In this document: in pieces, positions 1-12,202 of the stretch
Position numbering within the stretch: position 1 is the first letter of the stretch
Layout of the letters: each line of letters begins with the position of its first letter
Source of the DNA: Alitta virens
Lineage: Eukaryota; Annelida; Polychaeta; Phyllodocida; Nereididae
Direction: 5' to 3'
Assembly (NCBI GenBank): GCA_932294295.1
Contig: OW028578.1
Coordinates: 36,123,685-36,187,684, forward strand
DNA: 64,000 bases
Translations under genes and position numbers: made by a program
Notes under the pieces: generated by a model
What the model was told of the DNA's origin: nothing
The model's input: only the letters and a program-made list of their open reading frames with translations
The model's database searches: none

Positions 1-2226
1 AGTGTCTCCATACTGAAACCAGTTTGTTTCAAACAAATCACAACATAAACAAGGAACAATGACAACTAGAGGGCTCAGCCATGCATATGCCAAGTAGCCG
101 TAAAATTTATTTTTGTATTTGCAACACTGATAAAATGTTAAATCAGTGAATGTTTTTGACATTCGATATGACATAGTGTTAAGCCAGGTGAAGGTGGATA
201 ACCAAAAGTAATGTTGCATGGCAGCTACTGCTTTGCATATGTGAGGATGGAAAGTGAAGTCATCATTACTTTGAAGAAGAACTTGAGCCACTATAAGTGC
301 TGTGATATAATTCATCATCATCTTTCCCGGAATTGTCCTAAGATTTCTTTTAAACAAATAAATGGTGAGTGTTGTGACAAGAGAAGATACTGAAAGAGCA
401 GATCCAATTACAGTTAACACACTCAATGGTGTTATGACTGGTGCTGCATTATGAGAACATAGAATAGCTCGCCCATCAGGTAAGATGGCATACTGTGAAG
501 GTTTTACTAACTTTCTAAGTTTGTGAACAAAAATTGAATCATTGACAGTGGAATAACCACTAAATGGCACAACAGACTTGTTACACAACTGAATATCAAG
601 ATAACAAGTTACAAACTCACCAACAGGTTTGCGACCCATCCTTCTAGAAATCTTCCAGTTTACTTTTTCAGGGTAAAAATAGTACCCATTGCATTTATCT
701 TCGAACACCTTTGGTGCAATACTATTCCACGTAACAGGAATGTTATGTACATTCCCGTGATTTGTAATGCACTGATTGCGAAATTCATACTTGTCAACAA
801 ATATGAAAGCAATTTCTCCATATCCATAAGGTGAATATGCTTCAATTTTATCCAGAAACGCAAACAAAGATTGATGAGACAGGCTTAGAGCATCTGATAT
901 CAAACATGATATTTTGGATTCATTAAGCGCGAATGACGGAAGATCAACACACCAAAATTCCTCCATTTGCCACTTCAGATGTTGTAATGCTTCTTGAACT
1001 CTCTTGGGGTGTGGGGTGACTTCTATTACAACAGTTCCATGATTTGATATATTGGCCCACTTATTATGCAAAGTACTATTCTCCTTTTCACCACTATCAT
1101 GGTGACATATTGTGAAACATTGTGACTTCAGTAAAACTTGGTGTGATTGACAGAGAATCTTAGTTTTGTTTTCATGTTTATTTTTCATAGGCTTTGCAAT
1201 TGGATTGCCATGAAGGTCCATCAAAATGTTGAATGTTGTATAGTATGACAATCCGTCTGAATGCTCCTTTTCTGGCATGCAGTATCTCCACTGCCTCATA
1301 TGAATGAGTTCACCCATTTCAAGTTCTTCGCAAAACACATTCTTGAATATCTTGTCGCCAACCATAACCAAGGATGAGTATAAATTACACATTGTTTTCA
1401 AAAGTACCTCTCTTTTGCTCATATCAGAAACAGCAGACCCAGGAACAGATCTGGGCATTCCTGGCAAGCAGAATTGCTTCCTGAAGACATTATCAGACAT
1501 TTCTTTTCCTGAAGTATCACTGACAGTGCACCTACCAACTACGCAGTATTTGTTCAACAATGACAAGTATTTGTTCGCTTTTTCATCGTGTACAACACTT
1601 GTAATGATAATATCTGCTATCCTGGGACACCTGAAACTTAACGCTACTGGATAAAGAAATTCTGGACGTATATCATTGTTCAATGCACATTGGTAATTAC
1701 AAAATATGGAAATATCGTCATTTTCAACATGAACTACTAAATTCTCTATATCTTTAGTGCAATGTTTTACTTTGTTTTGAGCTGTACTATTATTATTGCG
1801 GTGGAGACAATTTGTAACTTTAGCATATCTATCCCATGCAACTGGCAAGCATTCTTTAGTGGCATCAAGTTCAAAATTACTGTGCAAATGACGCGTTCCA
1901 AGGGCAAATTGCACTACGAAATCAGCCAGATTAGGAGGAACATGGTTGCTGTTTTTCACCTGAAAGCTGCCAGTACCCTTTTTCATAAGTTTGTAAAGAT
2001 TTAAGTTCTTGAAACAATACATTGAAAAATCAAAACAGCAGTCACCAAATTCTATGCATTTCTTATCACAGCTGCAATGCTTCGCTTTTGGATAAGAATT
2101 ATATCCACATATTCCATGACAGCTGATATAATTAAAATATGACCATGTTATATTAAACCTTGATGATGCCATGGCTCGTAATGAAGAAGGATCTCTTACT
2201 GTAAACCAGTTATCCTCATCATACAT
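1..2226 (-). CDS. SMB-domain Methuselah/adhesion-like 7TM receptor, left-arm copy (partial at window edge)
   Basis: Read on the minus strand from the ATG at 2226-2224, 742 codons stay open to position 1, where the window cuts the gene after TM4. An eight-cysteine somatomedin B domain lies near residues 36-71 (CSCDKKC, GDCCFDF). A long cysteine-containing ectodomain follows, then YAILPDGR just before TM1 and TM1-TM4 of a family B2-like receptor. No HLT-type GPS motif is visible, as in Methuselah-like receptors. A pyrimidine-rich acceptor ending in CAG (2246-2244) precedes the ATG and the frame stays open between them, so this is probably a large 3' exon with the signal peptide encoded upstream. 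Ligand and coupling are unknown. It is the inverted paralogue of the gene at 42,051. By eye, about 35 of the first 245 residues differ but only about 24 of the next 495. I see no stop or frameshift, so it may be functional. Confidence 0.88.
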   Translation of the reverse strand, partial: MYDEDNWFTVRDPSSLRAMASSRFNITWSYFNYISCHGICGYNSYPKAKHCSCDKKCIEFGDCCFDFSMYCFKNLNLYKLMKKGTGSFQVKNSNHVPPNLADFVVQFALGTRHLHSNFELDATKECLPVAWDRYAKVTNCLHRNNNSTAQNKVKHCTKDIENLVVHVENDDISIFCNYQCALNNDIRPEFLYPVALSFRCPRIADIIITSVVHDEKANKYLSLLNKYCVVGRCTVSDTSGKEMSDNVFRKQFCLPGMPRSVPGSAVSDMSKREVLLKTMCNLYSSLVMVGDKIFKNVFCEELEMGELIHMRQWRYCMPEKEHSDGLSYYTTFNILMDLHGNPIAKPMKNKHENKTKILCQSHQVLLKSQCFTICHHDSGEKENSTLHNKWANISNHGTVVIEVTPHPKRVQEALQHLKWQMEEFWCVDLPSFALNESKISCLISDALSLSHQSLFAFLDKIEAYSPYGYGEIAFIFVDKYEFRNQCITNHGNVHNIPVTWNSIAPKVFEDKCNGYYFYPEKVNWKISRRMGRKPVGEFVTCYLDIQLCNKSVVPFSGYSTVNDSIFVHKLRKLVKPSQYAILPDGRAILCSHNAAPVITPLSVLTVIGSALSVSSLVTTLTIYLFKRNLRTIPGKMMMNYITALIVAQVLLQSNDDFTFHPHICKAVAAMQHYFWLSTFTWLNTMSYRMSKTFTDLTFYQCCKYKNKFYGYLAYAWLSPLVVIVPCLCCDLFETNWFQYGDT

Positions 2227-2492
2227 GTTAAAAATTATATTTTCTGAAATTGAAGAAAGAAAATATTTAAGAATTCATGACAAAAATAGTGTTCAATTGT
2301 CCTAGTAAATTGATTATCCAACGAAGGTTAAACAGGTCTGAATTAGGCTTGAGTATAGTGCAATCTCATTTAAACCGGTGTTGGGCTAATTGACTGTAAT
2401 CTCTACCATTCGCATACAGGCATCAGCTGCAAATTAAGTATCGAATGACACAGAATATAATAAGAGTTTAGATTACCCACTCCATCAAATCC

Positions 2493-3000
2493 TGGAAATC
2501 ACTCTGCAGCCCAGAAGGGGCTTATATGGAAAACACTCTCCAGCCCAGAAAAGCGTGACATGGAAAACACTGCAGCACAGGTGGGCCTGACCTGGGCCTT
2601 GCCAGGAAAACACTCTGCAGGCCAGGGTGGCCTGATCTGGAAACACTCTGCAGGCCAGAGGGACCTAACATGGAAAACACTCCGCAGCCAAGAAGGTCCT
2701 GATCTGGAAAATATTACGCAGCCAAGTAAGGCTTGACCTGGAAAACACTCTGCAGCCCAGAAGGGCCTGATCTGGAAAACACTCATATGGAAAACATTCT
2801 GGATCTTAGAAGGTGCTGATCTGGAAAACAGTCGGCAGCCCAAGAGGGCCCTGCCAGGAAAACACTCTGCAGCCCTGAAGGGCCTGATCTTGAAACACTC
2901 TGAAGCCCAGACCAGAAGAGCCTAACATGGAAAACACTCAGCAGCCCAGAAGGGTCTGACCTGTAAAACACACTGCAATGCAGAAGGACCTGACCTGCAC
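2493..3000. repeat. 34-bp minisatellite, left-arm copy (about 15 units)
   Basis: Degenerate tandem units contain GGAAAACACTCTGCAGCCCA alternating with AGAAGGGCCTGATCT. The unit is 34 bp, which is not a multiple of three, yet several frames stay open by chance. It lies about 250 bp upstream of the receptor exon acceptor, probably inside the preceding intron. The right-arm counterpart is about three times longer. Confidence 0.9.
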
Positions 3001-3059
3001 CTGCGAGTTGTGGGCATTGGGAATTTGCCTTATCTTGAAAGACACAAATCCCTATCATT

Positions 3060-4553
3060 ACACATAGTTGATTTTATTCAAATTTATATAGCGCACATCT
3101 TTATAGAGAAATACATACGGTGGCACTTCACCATTAAACTGTAACAAATGGAAATTTGATTGATAAAATCATATAAAAGGATATAAAACTAAAAATATAC
3201 AAGGGGTGTTAACAATGTTCTGACTATTTTATATATATAGACAGTTATAATTGACATAGACAGATGATGTTTGCGAAACAAAATGCAGGTAACACATAAA
3301 TATTCAAAATATCTGCTCATTCTGATAAAGTAAAACCTTTTTTATGTTGCCATAGAACCAAGTCTTTGTGTTATGTTGGATGCAGTTCAGATATCACAGA
3401 ATTTAACTCTTAAACATCAGACACAATACTGTAAAATTTGCCTTTCAAGCCACTGTAACTATATTATTGCCTAAATTAGTAAAAATTTACAACTATATGA
3501 ATATTTCCATTTGGATGGCAGCTTTATTTCAATCCTACCTTCATGATAAATCTGCTGAATGGAATGGATAATCATCAATATCCTGATGAAGGCTGTTCTT
3601 TTAAACATCAACATAATCTCCTGGACTCTGGTCAATGAATTTCCTGTAATATATAATCAGCTGAAACTTACATCATTCAAAGTGATTAACTTTTATGTAT
3701 GAGCCACTGAACTCAACTAAAGATTAGGTCACAGTATAAATAACTCGGAATTAAATGATTTCTTTCATGATATTATATAAAACTGATGTCTTCAAAGAAA
3801 GAATAAGAAACCAATTCTAAAACATCATTTTAAATGGTACAGCAAACAAGCTTTCCTTCTGAGACTTTCACCATTTAATAATTTGTCAATGAATACTAAA
3901 ATTAAGTAAATGATAACATCACCTGTCTTGGTCCCAACAACAAAATAGTTATATCAAGGATGCTAACTAGCATTGGGAGAGTTCAAAATCCTGTGAAAAA
4001 CTAGAAAGAATTAAAATAAAGAACGAATGACTTAATATATGTCAGAAGGCCCACAGTAATGCCAGAACATAATAGGGGCTTATTGCCAAATTAAAGATAT
4101 TATTGCACTACAAGAACATCACTTACAGCAGAATTGAAGAAATCTGAGAAATATACTGATTATACATGAAATCACAATCATATTACCAGATCATGGTAAT
4201 TATTGGAAATATAATACTGTCAAAATTGGAATAATTCAGAGAAATCTTCAATGTACATCTCTTCTTATGAAATTTAATAACTCAATTGTGTATCAGATAA
4301 ACTCTACCTTATTTCAGTTTACAGTATGAAATAAATATACAGCCATTTGATATTTTGATATGAACGAATCCCAAATTCGTGCAACATAGGACGCTCCCTC
4401 CTGTCGCTGGTGTGTCCATCCACAGTATTCTGTGAAATGTGTTAATCACAATTTCCTGTGAAAAAAAGAAGGAAAAAGGCTAGGTATAATATTCAATTGG
4501 CGCAGCTTGATTGTTGGTTTACAATGCAATAGGTCTGCCATGTATATTCTTTT
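3060..4553. other. Noncoding DNA shared by both duplication arms
   Basis: I see no coding sequence, RNA gene or recognisable transposon. The stretch pairs in reverse complement with about 38,740-40,290, with small indels. The segment around 4,370-4,440 has no clear counterpart. Confidence 0.6.
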
Positions 4554-4745
4554 TATACTTCATACAGTGCTCTCGTCTTTCAACCGCTGGGTCCCGGGTT
4601 TGATTCTCGGTCGAGCCTAAGTTGGATGGCTGTTTCATCCTTCGTCTCATTGCCATGGTTCCTGCCTGTCCTAATTAGCCCAACTGGGTCAGAAATATAG
4701 GACGTAAAGCCCTAATCACACACACACACACAATATACTTCATAC
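4554..4745 (+). mobile_element. tRNA-like SINE with 12-bp target-site duplication
   Basis: A ~168 bp element (4566-4733) is flanked by perfect 12-bp copies of tatacttcatac at 4554-4565 and 4734-4745. A B-box-like GGGTTTGATTCTCGG lies at about 4597-4611 and the element ends in a (CA)n tail. The 5' half looks truncated, because only the anticodon-arm and T-arm part of a tRNA resembles it. The inverted copy in the right arm is at 38,533-38,735, and a tail-only fragment is at about 28,152-28,245. Confidence 0.75.
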
Positions 4746-5339
4746 ATATATGCTCGCTGCACTATCTAATTACGCTAATTATGCTAATAATACAATAATG
4801 CCTTAGGAATAATATGTTAATGCCTAAGCTTGAAGCCAAAGTCCATTTTTCATGTGAAACATGACATTGTAAACACATTCAAAATGTGAATATGCCAAAG
4901 CATAAGTGGACACTTTAAATTTTTAGATCAGCCTGCCTCATTTAGGCCTACCTGAACTGACGAAAGGTAAACCTTCCTACCTGTTCAACTCCTGTACATA
5001 TATATCATTTGAGGGTGTACATATCTCATGTCCCACAATGTAATCATTGTGTAATTTGGTTGTACCACTGAATATAATGTTAGTGTGTTATTTTCATTTT
5101 CCTTGATTACAATTCAATAAAAAATAGCGCATCATCCACAATTCGTCTAACGAATTAATGCCAGTTAATTATTTATTAGGCGATAACCTTAACTTTAGAC
5201 AAAGTTTTAATTTTAAAAATCGGATGAAAACTGACAAAGTCATAAAACATACTGGCAAGTCAGATCTTTAGAATTGCCTGCTTATACAGCGCAGGAGTGG
5301 ACGTTTGTGGGAGCACAACCACAAAATCTGTTTGATCCG

Positions 5340-5610
5340 CTGTTTGCCACCAACCTACCTGCCTTCTCATGCCTCCACCTGGCTTAATGTTTAATCGGTA
5401 TGAACTACACTAAACGATGGACTACTCTGTAAAGTGAGATCACTTTTAAAGTTTTGAATCGAGCGTGGCTCTTCATGATGTTGGCCACGATGTGCCATAA
5501 CTTATCTGCCTTCTCCTATTCGTATCTCGCTTAATACTTGGTCTATTGTCGATCTGAATACATGGAATGAAAGTTTAAGAGCTACACTATACAACAAGAT
5601 TAATGAGTTT
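5340..5610. repeat. Diverged copies of a dispersed repeat
   Basis: Two blocks share GCCTTCTC and TCTCGCTTAATA-type strings, followed by GAT(C/A)TGAA and an ACTACACTA-type motif, about 130 bp apart. The same pattern appears as a clearer tandem pair at 23,530-23,830. No coding potential is evident. Confidence 0.5.
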
Positions 5611-5659
5611 AATGTATGCAGCCTATCTTCCACACCAATTCGTTTAAACTTTTTGAATG

Positions 5660-8650
5660 GATGAACTCAGAACTCAGAACATATTTATTTCATATTACAC
5701 ATATAAATCATTGATACACTTTAACATATAAGAAAATAATAATGTAATTAAAGATAATACATGTAATATGAGGGGACATCTCTAAGATATTTGATATATC
5801 GCTACTGAGATGCCCCCCATGGTTTCCTGAGGACTCCCACCAATTCCATCACACCTTGATCCTACTATTTTATATCCTTTGTCGATGTGCTTCTATTTGA
5901 TACACAGATGATGAAGATGTCTTCATGAAACGATATTCAGTTAAATGAAATTCACATACTTTGCAGTATTTTCTGATTGATAAAATGAAATTCACATATA
6001 TTACAAAATATTTTCAGTTGATATAGTGGAATAGCTGGTATGAATCCCTTGAATAAATGTTCATGGACTGCTGGATCAAATTTAATTGGTTTGAATAGTA
6101 TTTAAGTTCCTGTTCATATTTTAATTCTTGATGTGGTAATACCAAGAGGTAAAGAAATAAAAAGAAGAATCCCATACAGGGAAACGAAAGACACACAAAG
6201 GAGGGATTAAGGAGGGGAAAAGAAGAATCCCAAGAGGCAATGCGATAGAACACAACTAGGTAAATACAAAGGCAGGAAAAAGAAGAGGAGACGGTATCAG
6301 CAAATCATGTATCATTTTGACAGATATAGCAATTCATTATTGTGCAATTTTCCGAGTAATTACATATAAAATAATTTTTTATATACTGTGAAAAACTAGA
6401 GATACTCTGAGTATAAATCTTTTCTTTGATACAGGTTGGACAGCTGTTTAAGATTTTTGGTAACCTAAAGCAAATACTATTATTGACAATAAATGTCTAC
6501 TAGACGGGGATTCCAAACTATCTGCATTTCTGGTTTCATAATTATGTCTATCTGAGTGTCTGTTATATTGTAGGGATAAAAAATAGTGTGGGAGGGTTCT
6601 ATTGTCGAATTTGTAGGAAAATTTAAGTTCTTGCAGTGCACATAGGTCAGATATTTTAAGTAATTGAAGTCCTTTGAAAATTGGATTGGTATGAGCATTG
6701 TATTTATCCTTTATAATAAGTTTTACTGATTTATTTTTCAATTTAAATAACCTATTGCTTTTGGTGCCCCATGCTAAAATGCCATAATTCATATAAGGTA
6801 AGATCAGAGAGTTATACAAATATTTTCTGTTGAGTTGCATGTATGTGAGGCTTCCAAGAGAGATGTGAATCCAGAATGATTCCCAAGTAGTTAAATTTGT
6901 CAACAAATTCAATGACAACATCATCGATTTTAATGTTTATGTTTTCAACGTGCCTCATGGGATTATAAAATAACATAGCCCTAGTCTTATTAACATTCAG
7001 TGATAATTTATTCAACCTAAACCAGTCATTTATATTCTTTAGTTCACTATTGATTTTATCCTCTAAATTTTGATTGAAATTGCCAAATGTATTAAGAGTT
7101 GCAGAAAGTACTGTATCATCAGCATAAATAATCGGCTTAAAAAGTAAGGTTACCATTTTGCTATAATTTATATAAATAATAAATAACAGGGGCCCCAGAA
7201 TTGATCCCTGTGGCACTCCAGTACTAAGTATTCGAAAATCTGATTGTTTGCTATTAAAGTCCACATACTGGTTTCTCTCTGACAGAAAATGACTAGGTAA
7301 GAGTAGAGAATTACCTGACACACCATAATAAGTCAATTTATTTATTAGAATTTCATGATCCAAAGTATCAAAAGCTTTCGAAAGATCTAGATAAATATTG
7401 ATTGGTATTTCATTATTATCAATTTTTGAAACTTTTCTGTTTATAATTTCCAAAGTTGCCAACTCAGTTGAATGGTCAGTTCTATAACCGTAGTGGTTAT
7501 CATAAAAAAAATCAAATCTATTAAAATAATCATATAACTGAATATGCATTACTTTTTCAATAACTTTGGATATTCTGGGTAAAACTGAGACTGTTCTATA
7601 ATTATCAAAAACATAATTTTCATTTTTCTTGAATAGTGGTAGTTCTTTTTGCTTTTTCAGCTTGTTTGGAAAAATGCCTGTATTTATAGACTGATTTATA
7701 ATTAAAGTCAAAGATTCAAGAAATTTCAATTTTTTTAAGTTTCAATAACTTATTAGATAATCTATCAATTCCGCAGCTTGATTTTGATTTCAGTTTATCT
7801 ATTATTTCTATCACTTTCTGTTTGTTTATTTCACTAAATTCAAAATGGTTTTAAGTAGGGTTATTCAGATAATCTCTGTAGGATTTGTTAGCCAGGTAAG
7901 AATAGTACTTGCTAATCTAGGTCCAATTTCAGTGAAATATGTATTAAATTTGTTTACAACTATTGTTGGATCACTTTCAGGAAGATCATTTATCAGGAAA
8001 TATTTTGGAATCTTATCTATTTTGTGATTTTTATTTAAAATTTATTTTAATGTTGTCCATGTGCTCTATCATATTTAAAATTTTCAAAGCATTTATTGTA
8101 GTAAGTTTTCTTTGCCAGTAGAATATTTTGTCTTAGAATTCTATTATATGTTTGTAAATTTGTCGTATACTCATTGTAATCTGAACTATTGCTAGGAGTA
8201 GCTCTGAGTTTAGCATATAATTTATCCCTAAATTTGATGGATCTCATAATGCCTGCAGTTATCCATTTGCTCTTTTCATGTTTATACTTATTGTAGCGGA
8301 CTAATTTTACAGGAAGATGTTTGTTCAGAGCATTTTGTATTATATCATTGAGCAAGTTATAGTTCACATTTGGATCAGTACCTATATCTGTGCAAAATTT
8401 ATCAGTAGTGCAATTTAATCCAATTTCATTTTTGAAATTATCTTCGGCTATTAGAGTGTTTGTAAAAATTTGAATAAATTTTAGATTTTCATTTGTTATA
8501 GAAAGATAATCTAAAGTTACAAAATATGGTTGGTGGTCAGAAATATTATAATTGAGAATTCCAGCTGTTGTCTTAGAGAAATCGGAGGATAACTTAACAT
8601 AGTTAAGATCAGACGCATGAAGCTTGTCATGAGGTTTGCCTCGCTGTTCG
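5660..8650 (-). mobile_element. CR1/Jockey-type non-LTR retrotransposon, 5' truncated and decayed
   Basis: On the minus strand the order is an endonuclease C-terminal remnant (about 8,640-8,380), the endonuclease-RT linker (8367-8047, with KWITAGIMRSIKFRDKLY), reverse transcriptase (7735-6448) and a 3' UTR. It ends near 5,670 in a short repeated TTCTGAG-type tail, as in CR1-like elements. RT motifs are listed with the RT entry. Frame changes and the missing 5' end make it inactive. It lies in the part of the left arm that the right arm lacks. Confidence 0.85.
6448..7735 (-). pseudogene. Non-LTR reverse transcriptase (frameshifted)
   Basis: An open stretch of 305 codons (7729-6812) holds RT landmarks in order: NYRTVSVLPRISKVIEKV, LDLSKAFDTLDHEIL, GVPQGSILGPLLF, the catalytic IIYADDT and NKTRAMLF. 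A second frame (6924-6448) continues with the thumb and C-terminal part (LPYMNYGILAWG), so one frameshift lies near 6,840. The enzyme would copy element RNA by target-primed reverse transcription. This copy is not translatable as one protein. Confidence 0.9.
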
Positions 8651-10262
8651 AGAATCTTGTATTAAGAAAAACACCAAGGGTACAACTCTTTTGGCATGTG
8701 CGAGATCGTCATTTTTCTGAATTCTACAATAATCGTGGGTCACATGACCTCCTTCAAACTTGATCATATGGCCTAGGCCTCTGGGCCTTCGGCTATTAAT
8801 ATGAAGAAATCACAGCATGCAATGTCAGTCTATGTCAATATTTTTTTATTCAGAATTTATTAATCATAAAACCTGTGAAGATAGTCTAAATAAATGCACA
8901 TTATTATATTTATTATCAATGATATTTATAGGAATAATAAATAAACAATTTTTGTTGGGCTCACTTTTCAAGCACACTGGCTCCTACAAAATCAGATGCC
9001 AGAACTTTCTGAACTCTACATCATCACTTCAAATTTTTTTATGCCAAAATTTGGGAAAACTGAGAATATTTCAAGCCATTAACACAAGATACCACCTCAA
9101 ATGTTAATATCTGCAAATTGACTTACTTTTGAAGGCGATTACATGTTTACTTTTGTCTAAATCAAACCCAGACCTTGTTGGAGTTGCAGACAACATGCTT
9201 GGTAATGCTATGTATACGCACAAACAAGTATTTCCATGTTCACACACTAATTGTTTGATTTCATTGATATATATCAACTATGAATACCATACATTCAAAT
9301 TTATGAATGCAGAAATATGGATCGAAGACAAGGTTTACATTGACAGTCAAACAGTGTTTATTGAGCGCGTAGGAATACATTTTGTTAGATGGGAACTAGA
9401 TCGGAGGATCCAGACCTAGTTGACAACATGCCTCTAGCAGCAGTCTAGACAGTTGTCAACAGAATTTGTCATCAGAAATGACTGCTGACTTCTTAAAGGG
9501 TCAATTTGAGCACTATGAACTCTGGTTCATTCTGTTTTTGGCGTTGCAACTCTTGTCCAACGTTTTGCGTATACTTATTTCAAAGATTCAAAATGTCTGA
9601 TTGGCTGAGATGTCTAAATTGAGGTCAAATTAAAAAAGATAATTTCCGGAAATAGTGTTAACTGTGACTCATCACGAACTAAAATCCAGGTAAACGTAAC
9701 ATACTGATTGGGGGAAGTTCAGTTTATATCTATCCATTATTGTCAATGAGAGATCAAAAGTTAGACTCTACTGTATATACAGTTGTACTGCTAGCTCCGA
9801 CACAAATGCCTTTATTTTTGTAGAAATACAGATTATAGTTGGAATTGATGTGAGTGAAAATATGCAATAGTCTTAGGCCTATCTGTCATTTCTTTCAGAT
9901 TTAAAAAATACCCATTATTAAGGATTTGAGAGCATTTTTCTGACACTAGCTAGGTATGACGTTTGGTAGCAGGTCGATTCATCACTGCGCAATTCGACAT
10001 AATGAAAACTTGTCCATTCGTCATCCAAAATTGGTCCGTTCGTCATCCGAAATTGGTTGATTCGTCACCCAAAATACAGTTAATTCAATTGTAATTTATT
10101 TGTATTTCTTTATTTTTATATTTATTTGTCATACTCCCAGTATACTATACATTATAAATGAAATAATTGGTTGAAAGGGTTGAAATCAAAATTAATTAAT
10201 TTGTACAAAGGAAGTTCAAAAGAGCCTGAATAGAGTCATTGCTTGAATAAAAGAAAAACATT
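8650..10262. other. No gene recognised
   Basis: Only short open frames occur (for example 8817-9107 and 9129-9419), with no recognisable domain and low-complexity AT-rich composition. A short tandem motif at about 10,012-10,076 is described separately. The stretch belongs to the part of the left arm missing from the right arm. Confidence 0.5.
10012..10076. repeat. 22-bp tandem motif, about 3 units
   Basis: Three successive units read TCCATTCGTCATCCAAAATT, TCCGTTCGTCATCCGAAATT and TTGATTCGTCACCCAAAATA, each followed by GG or similar. The function is unknown. Confidence 0.7.
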
Positions 10263-11351
10263 TCAACATATATAATCACAGAAACGGCTTTTGCTTGTTA
10301 AATTGCTATGTAATCCAGTCATCTAGATCACAGAAACGGCATATGCTTGCTAATTTATATTAATTGAAGATCTGACACATTATCTAAGCTCAGAAAACAC
10401 TCGCCTGCAAAACAAGATTTTTGAACACTGAGAAGCTTTTATTGGGGGAACCATGTCATCCTTCAATGGACTTGTGGAAGAGTAAACATCACCTTACTTC
10501 AATATGGACTGTTGGCGTTTGTGTATTTAGGTTGAATAATTGAAGATAAACTTCTTGTAATTTTTTAAAAGCTGATACTTTTTTTTCACTCGAATAGACA
10601 TCTGTCAATTAGGTGATTCTGAAATAACGCAATCACCTATAAAATAGGTATATTCAACGTATCTGATAAATAATTACAATGTACAATGTTTGAATGTTTA
10701 TAATATAAATACTAGAAAAAAATTTCACATAAATTTAGATTAATTTTGAGATTGCAAGAACAGCCACTTACAGGACATAGCATCTCTGGGCTGACTTCTA
10801 CACAAAAAAACGCTAATATCACCTTTAGCTCTGGGTAATAGCTTGAGACAAATGAATAAGCCTCTGTTAGATTTCAATCTAACACAGCGATAATATGCAA
10901 TGCTTATATACTAAAACTAATACAAAGAATGGGAAGACTCGCCTTAATTTACTAAATCATGCATGTGCATTAGACTTCGTGATTTAGGCAGTGATGTTTA
11001 ATGCCTGACTTCAGAATGCTGAATGAGTAGCAATACAAAAACACAAAAACTGTGAACATTACACACATCCTTCCCTAGATCTGTTTTGTTACTATAATTT
11101 TGTCAAGTGTGAAAATAAAACTGCCATTATTTATGCGATCATCTGCATGCTTTGCTTGCCGGACTGTAGTGACGCAGTTATGATTGTGATTATTTAAATA
11201 GATTTTTGTCGCAATGTTACATTCGGCAACATTAAAATTCCTTACAACATTGAAATTCATCATTTGCAATAAAGTACAATAGAGAATTTTTAGATGACTG
11301 CAGGAGTGTTAGAACACTGGCAATGAGATAAACCATTAGTTTTGTGACAAA

Positions 11352-11756
11352 TCATGAAGTTGCAATGTATGAAATTGTGCTGTTTACAGGGTGGGGAATC
11401 TTGATGTCAGCTAAGTTCAGCGTCGCCGAGTGTAACCTTTGAACGTTTTCTGAACACATGTCAATAATGGACTGACCACAGTGACGATATGAAATTCTGT
11501 TATGGTGAAATGCTTTTAGATTATCATGAAGATCGTAGCCTGATTTGCTACTTTTATAAATGAATAGGAGAATGCAAAGAAGCCGGTTCTTGGCCAACGT
11601 CATAAAGAGCATCACCCGATTCACAACTGCATGTAAAAGAGCAGCTGGTCTATCATCATGTTTTTGGATCAAAATAGGCTGAGATAGAGGCTGGAGAAAG
11701 CCCCAGTAAAGCACAACATTTGTTTGTAGATGCATCGACCAGAGAATTGTGTGCAA
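11352..11756 (-). CDS. Unrecognised open frame at the inner end of the left arm
   Basis: 134 codons are open on the minus strand and I do not recognise the family. The part from about residue 65 onward (KSGYDLHDNLKAFHHNRISY) is also open in the right arm on the plus strand (about 37,240-37,413), where a comparable frame ends in a stop after HLATLNLAKTTS. The N-terminal ~60 residues lie outside the duplication. It could be an exon of a decayed gene or part of an uncatalogued repeat. No splice sites or signal peptide were identified with confidence. Confidence 0.3.
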   Translation of the reverse strand: MHTILWSMHLQTNVVLYWGFLQPLSQPILIQKHDDRPAALLHAVVNRVMLFMTLAKNRLLCILLFIYKSSKSGYDLHDNLKAFHHNRISYRHCGQSIIDMCSENVQRLHSATLNLADIKIPHPVNSTISYIATS

Positions 11757-12202
11757 GTCACATCCCCACCTTTGCTATATAACTGTGCTGCACTAAACAC
11801 CTCGTATAGTGTGCTCTGGGCATTAACTTATTATATAGTACATAGTCTACTGAAATTACCATTTTGCAAATATGCCAGACTATAGTTTTGTAATAATTTC
11901 AGACTATGAGAACCATGAGGATGGAAACCGACTATATCGTATATACATGTAGAATTTTTGCAGATTTTTTAAAATAAATTATTTGACAATGTGTACTATT
12001 TCTTACTATGCATAAGGTAAATGGGGGCAGTCTGTGAGTAAATTGCTTAATTTCAAATGATTTCACTTTACAAGTCTTCAAAAAATGATGTGTCATTTAC
12101 ATGACATAAGCCTACAATATTTAATGTAGCAGTATATTTTGTATATTTCATAGGTTTATGTCATAGTGTCAAATTCAATCTATTTTAGTGTGAAATCTTT
12201 TA

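Larger units (their letters stand above)
1..11570. repeat. Left arm of a large inverted segmental duplication
   Basis: Read in reverse complement, this stretch aligns with about 37,236-44,272. Position 1 pairs with about 44,272 inside the receptor gene, so the left arm continues beyond the window. Paired landmarks are the receptor exon, the 34-bp minisatellite, about 1.4 kb of noncoding DNA (3,060-4,550), a SINE, and 10,264-11,562 against about 37,240-38,530. Left positions ~4,746-10,262 have no counterpart in the right arm. Positions 11,066-11,216 also differ from the right-arm segment 37,573-37,857. Confidence 0.9.
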
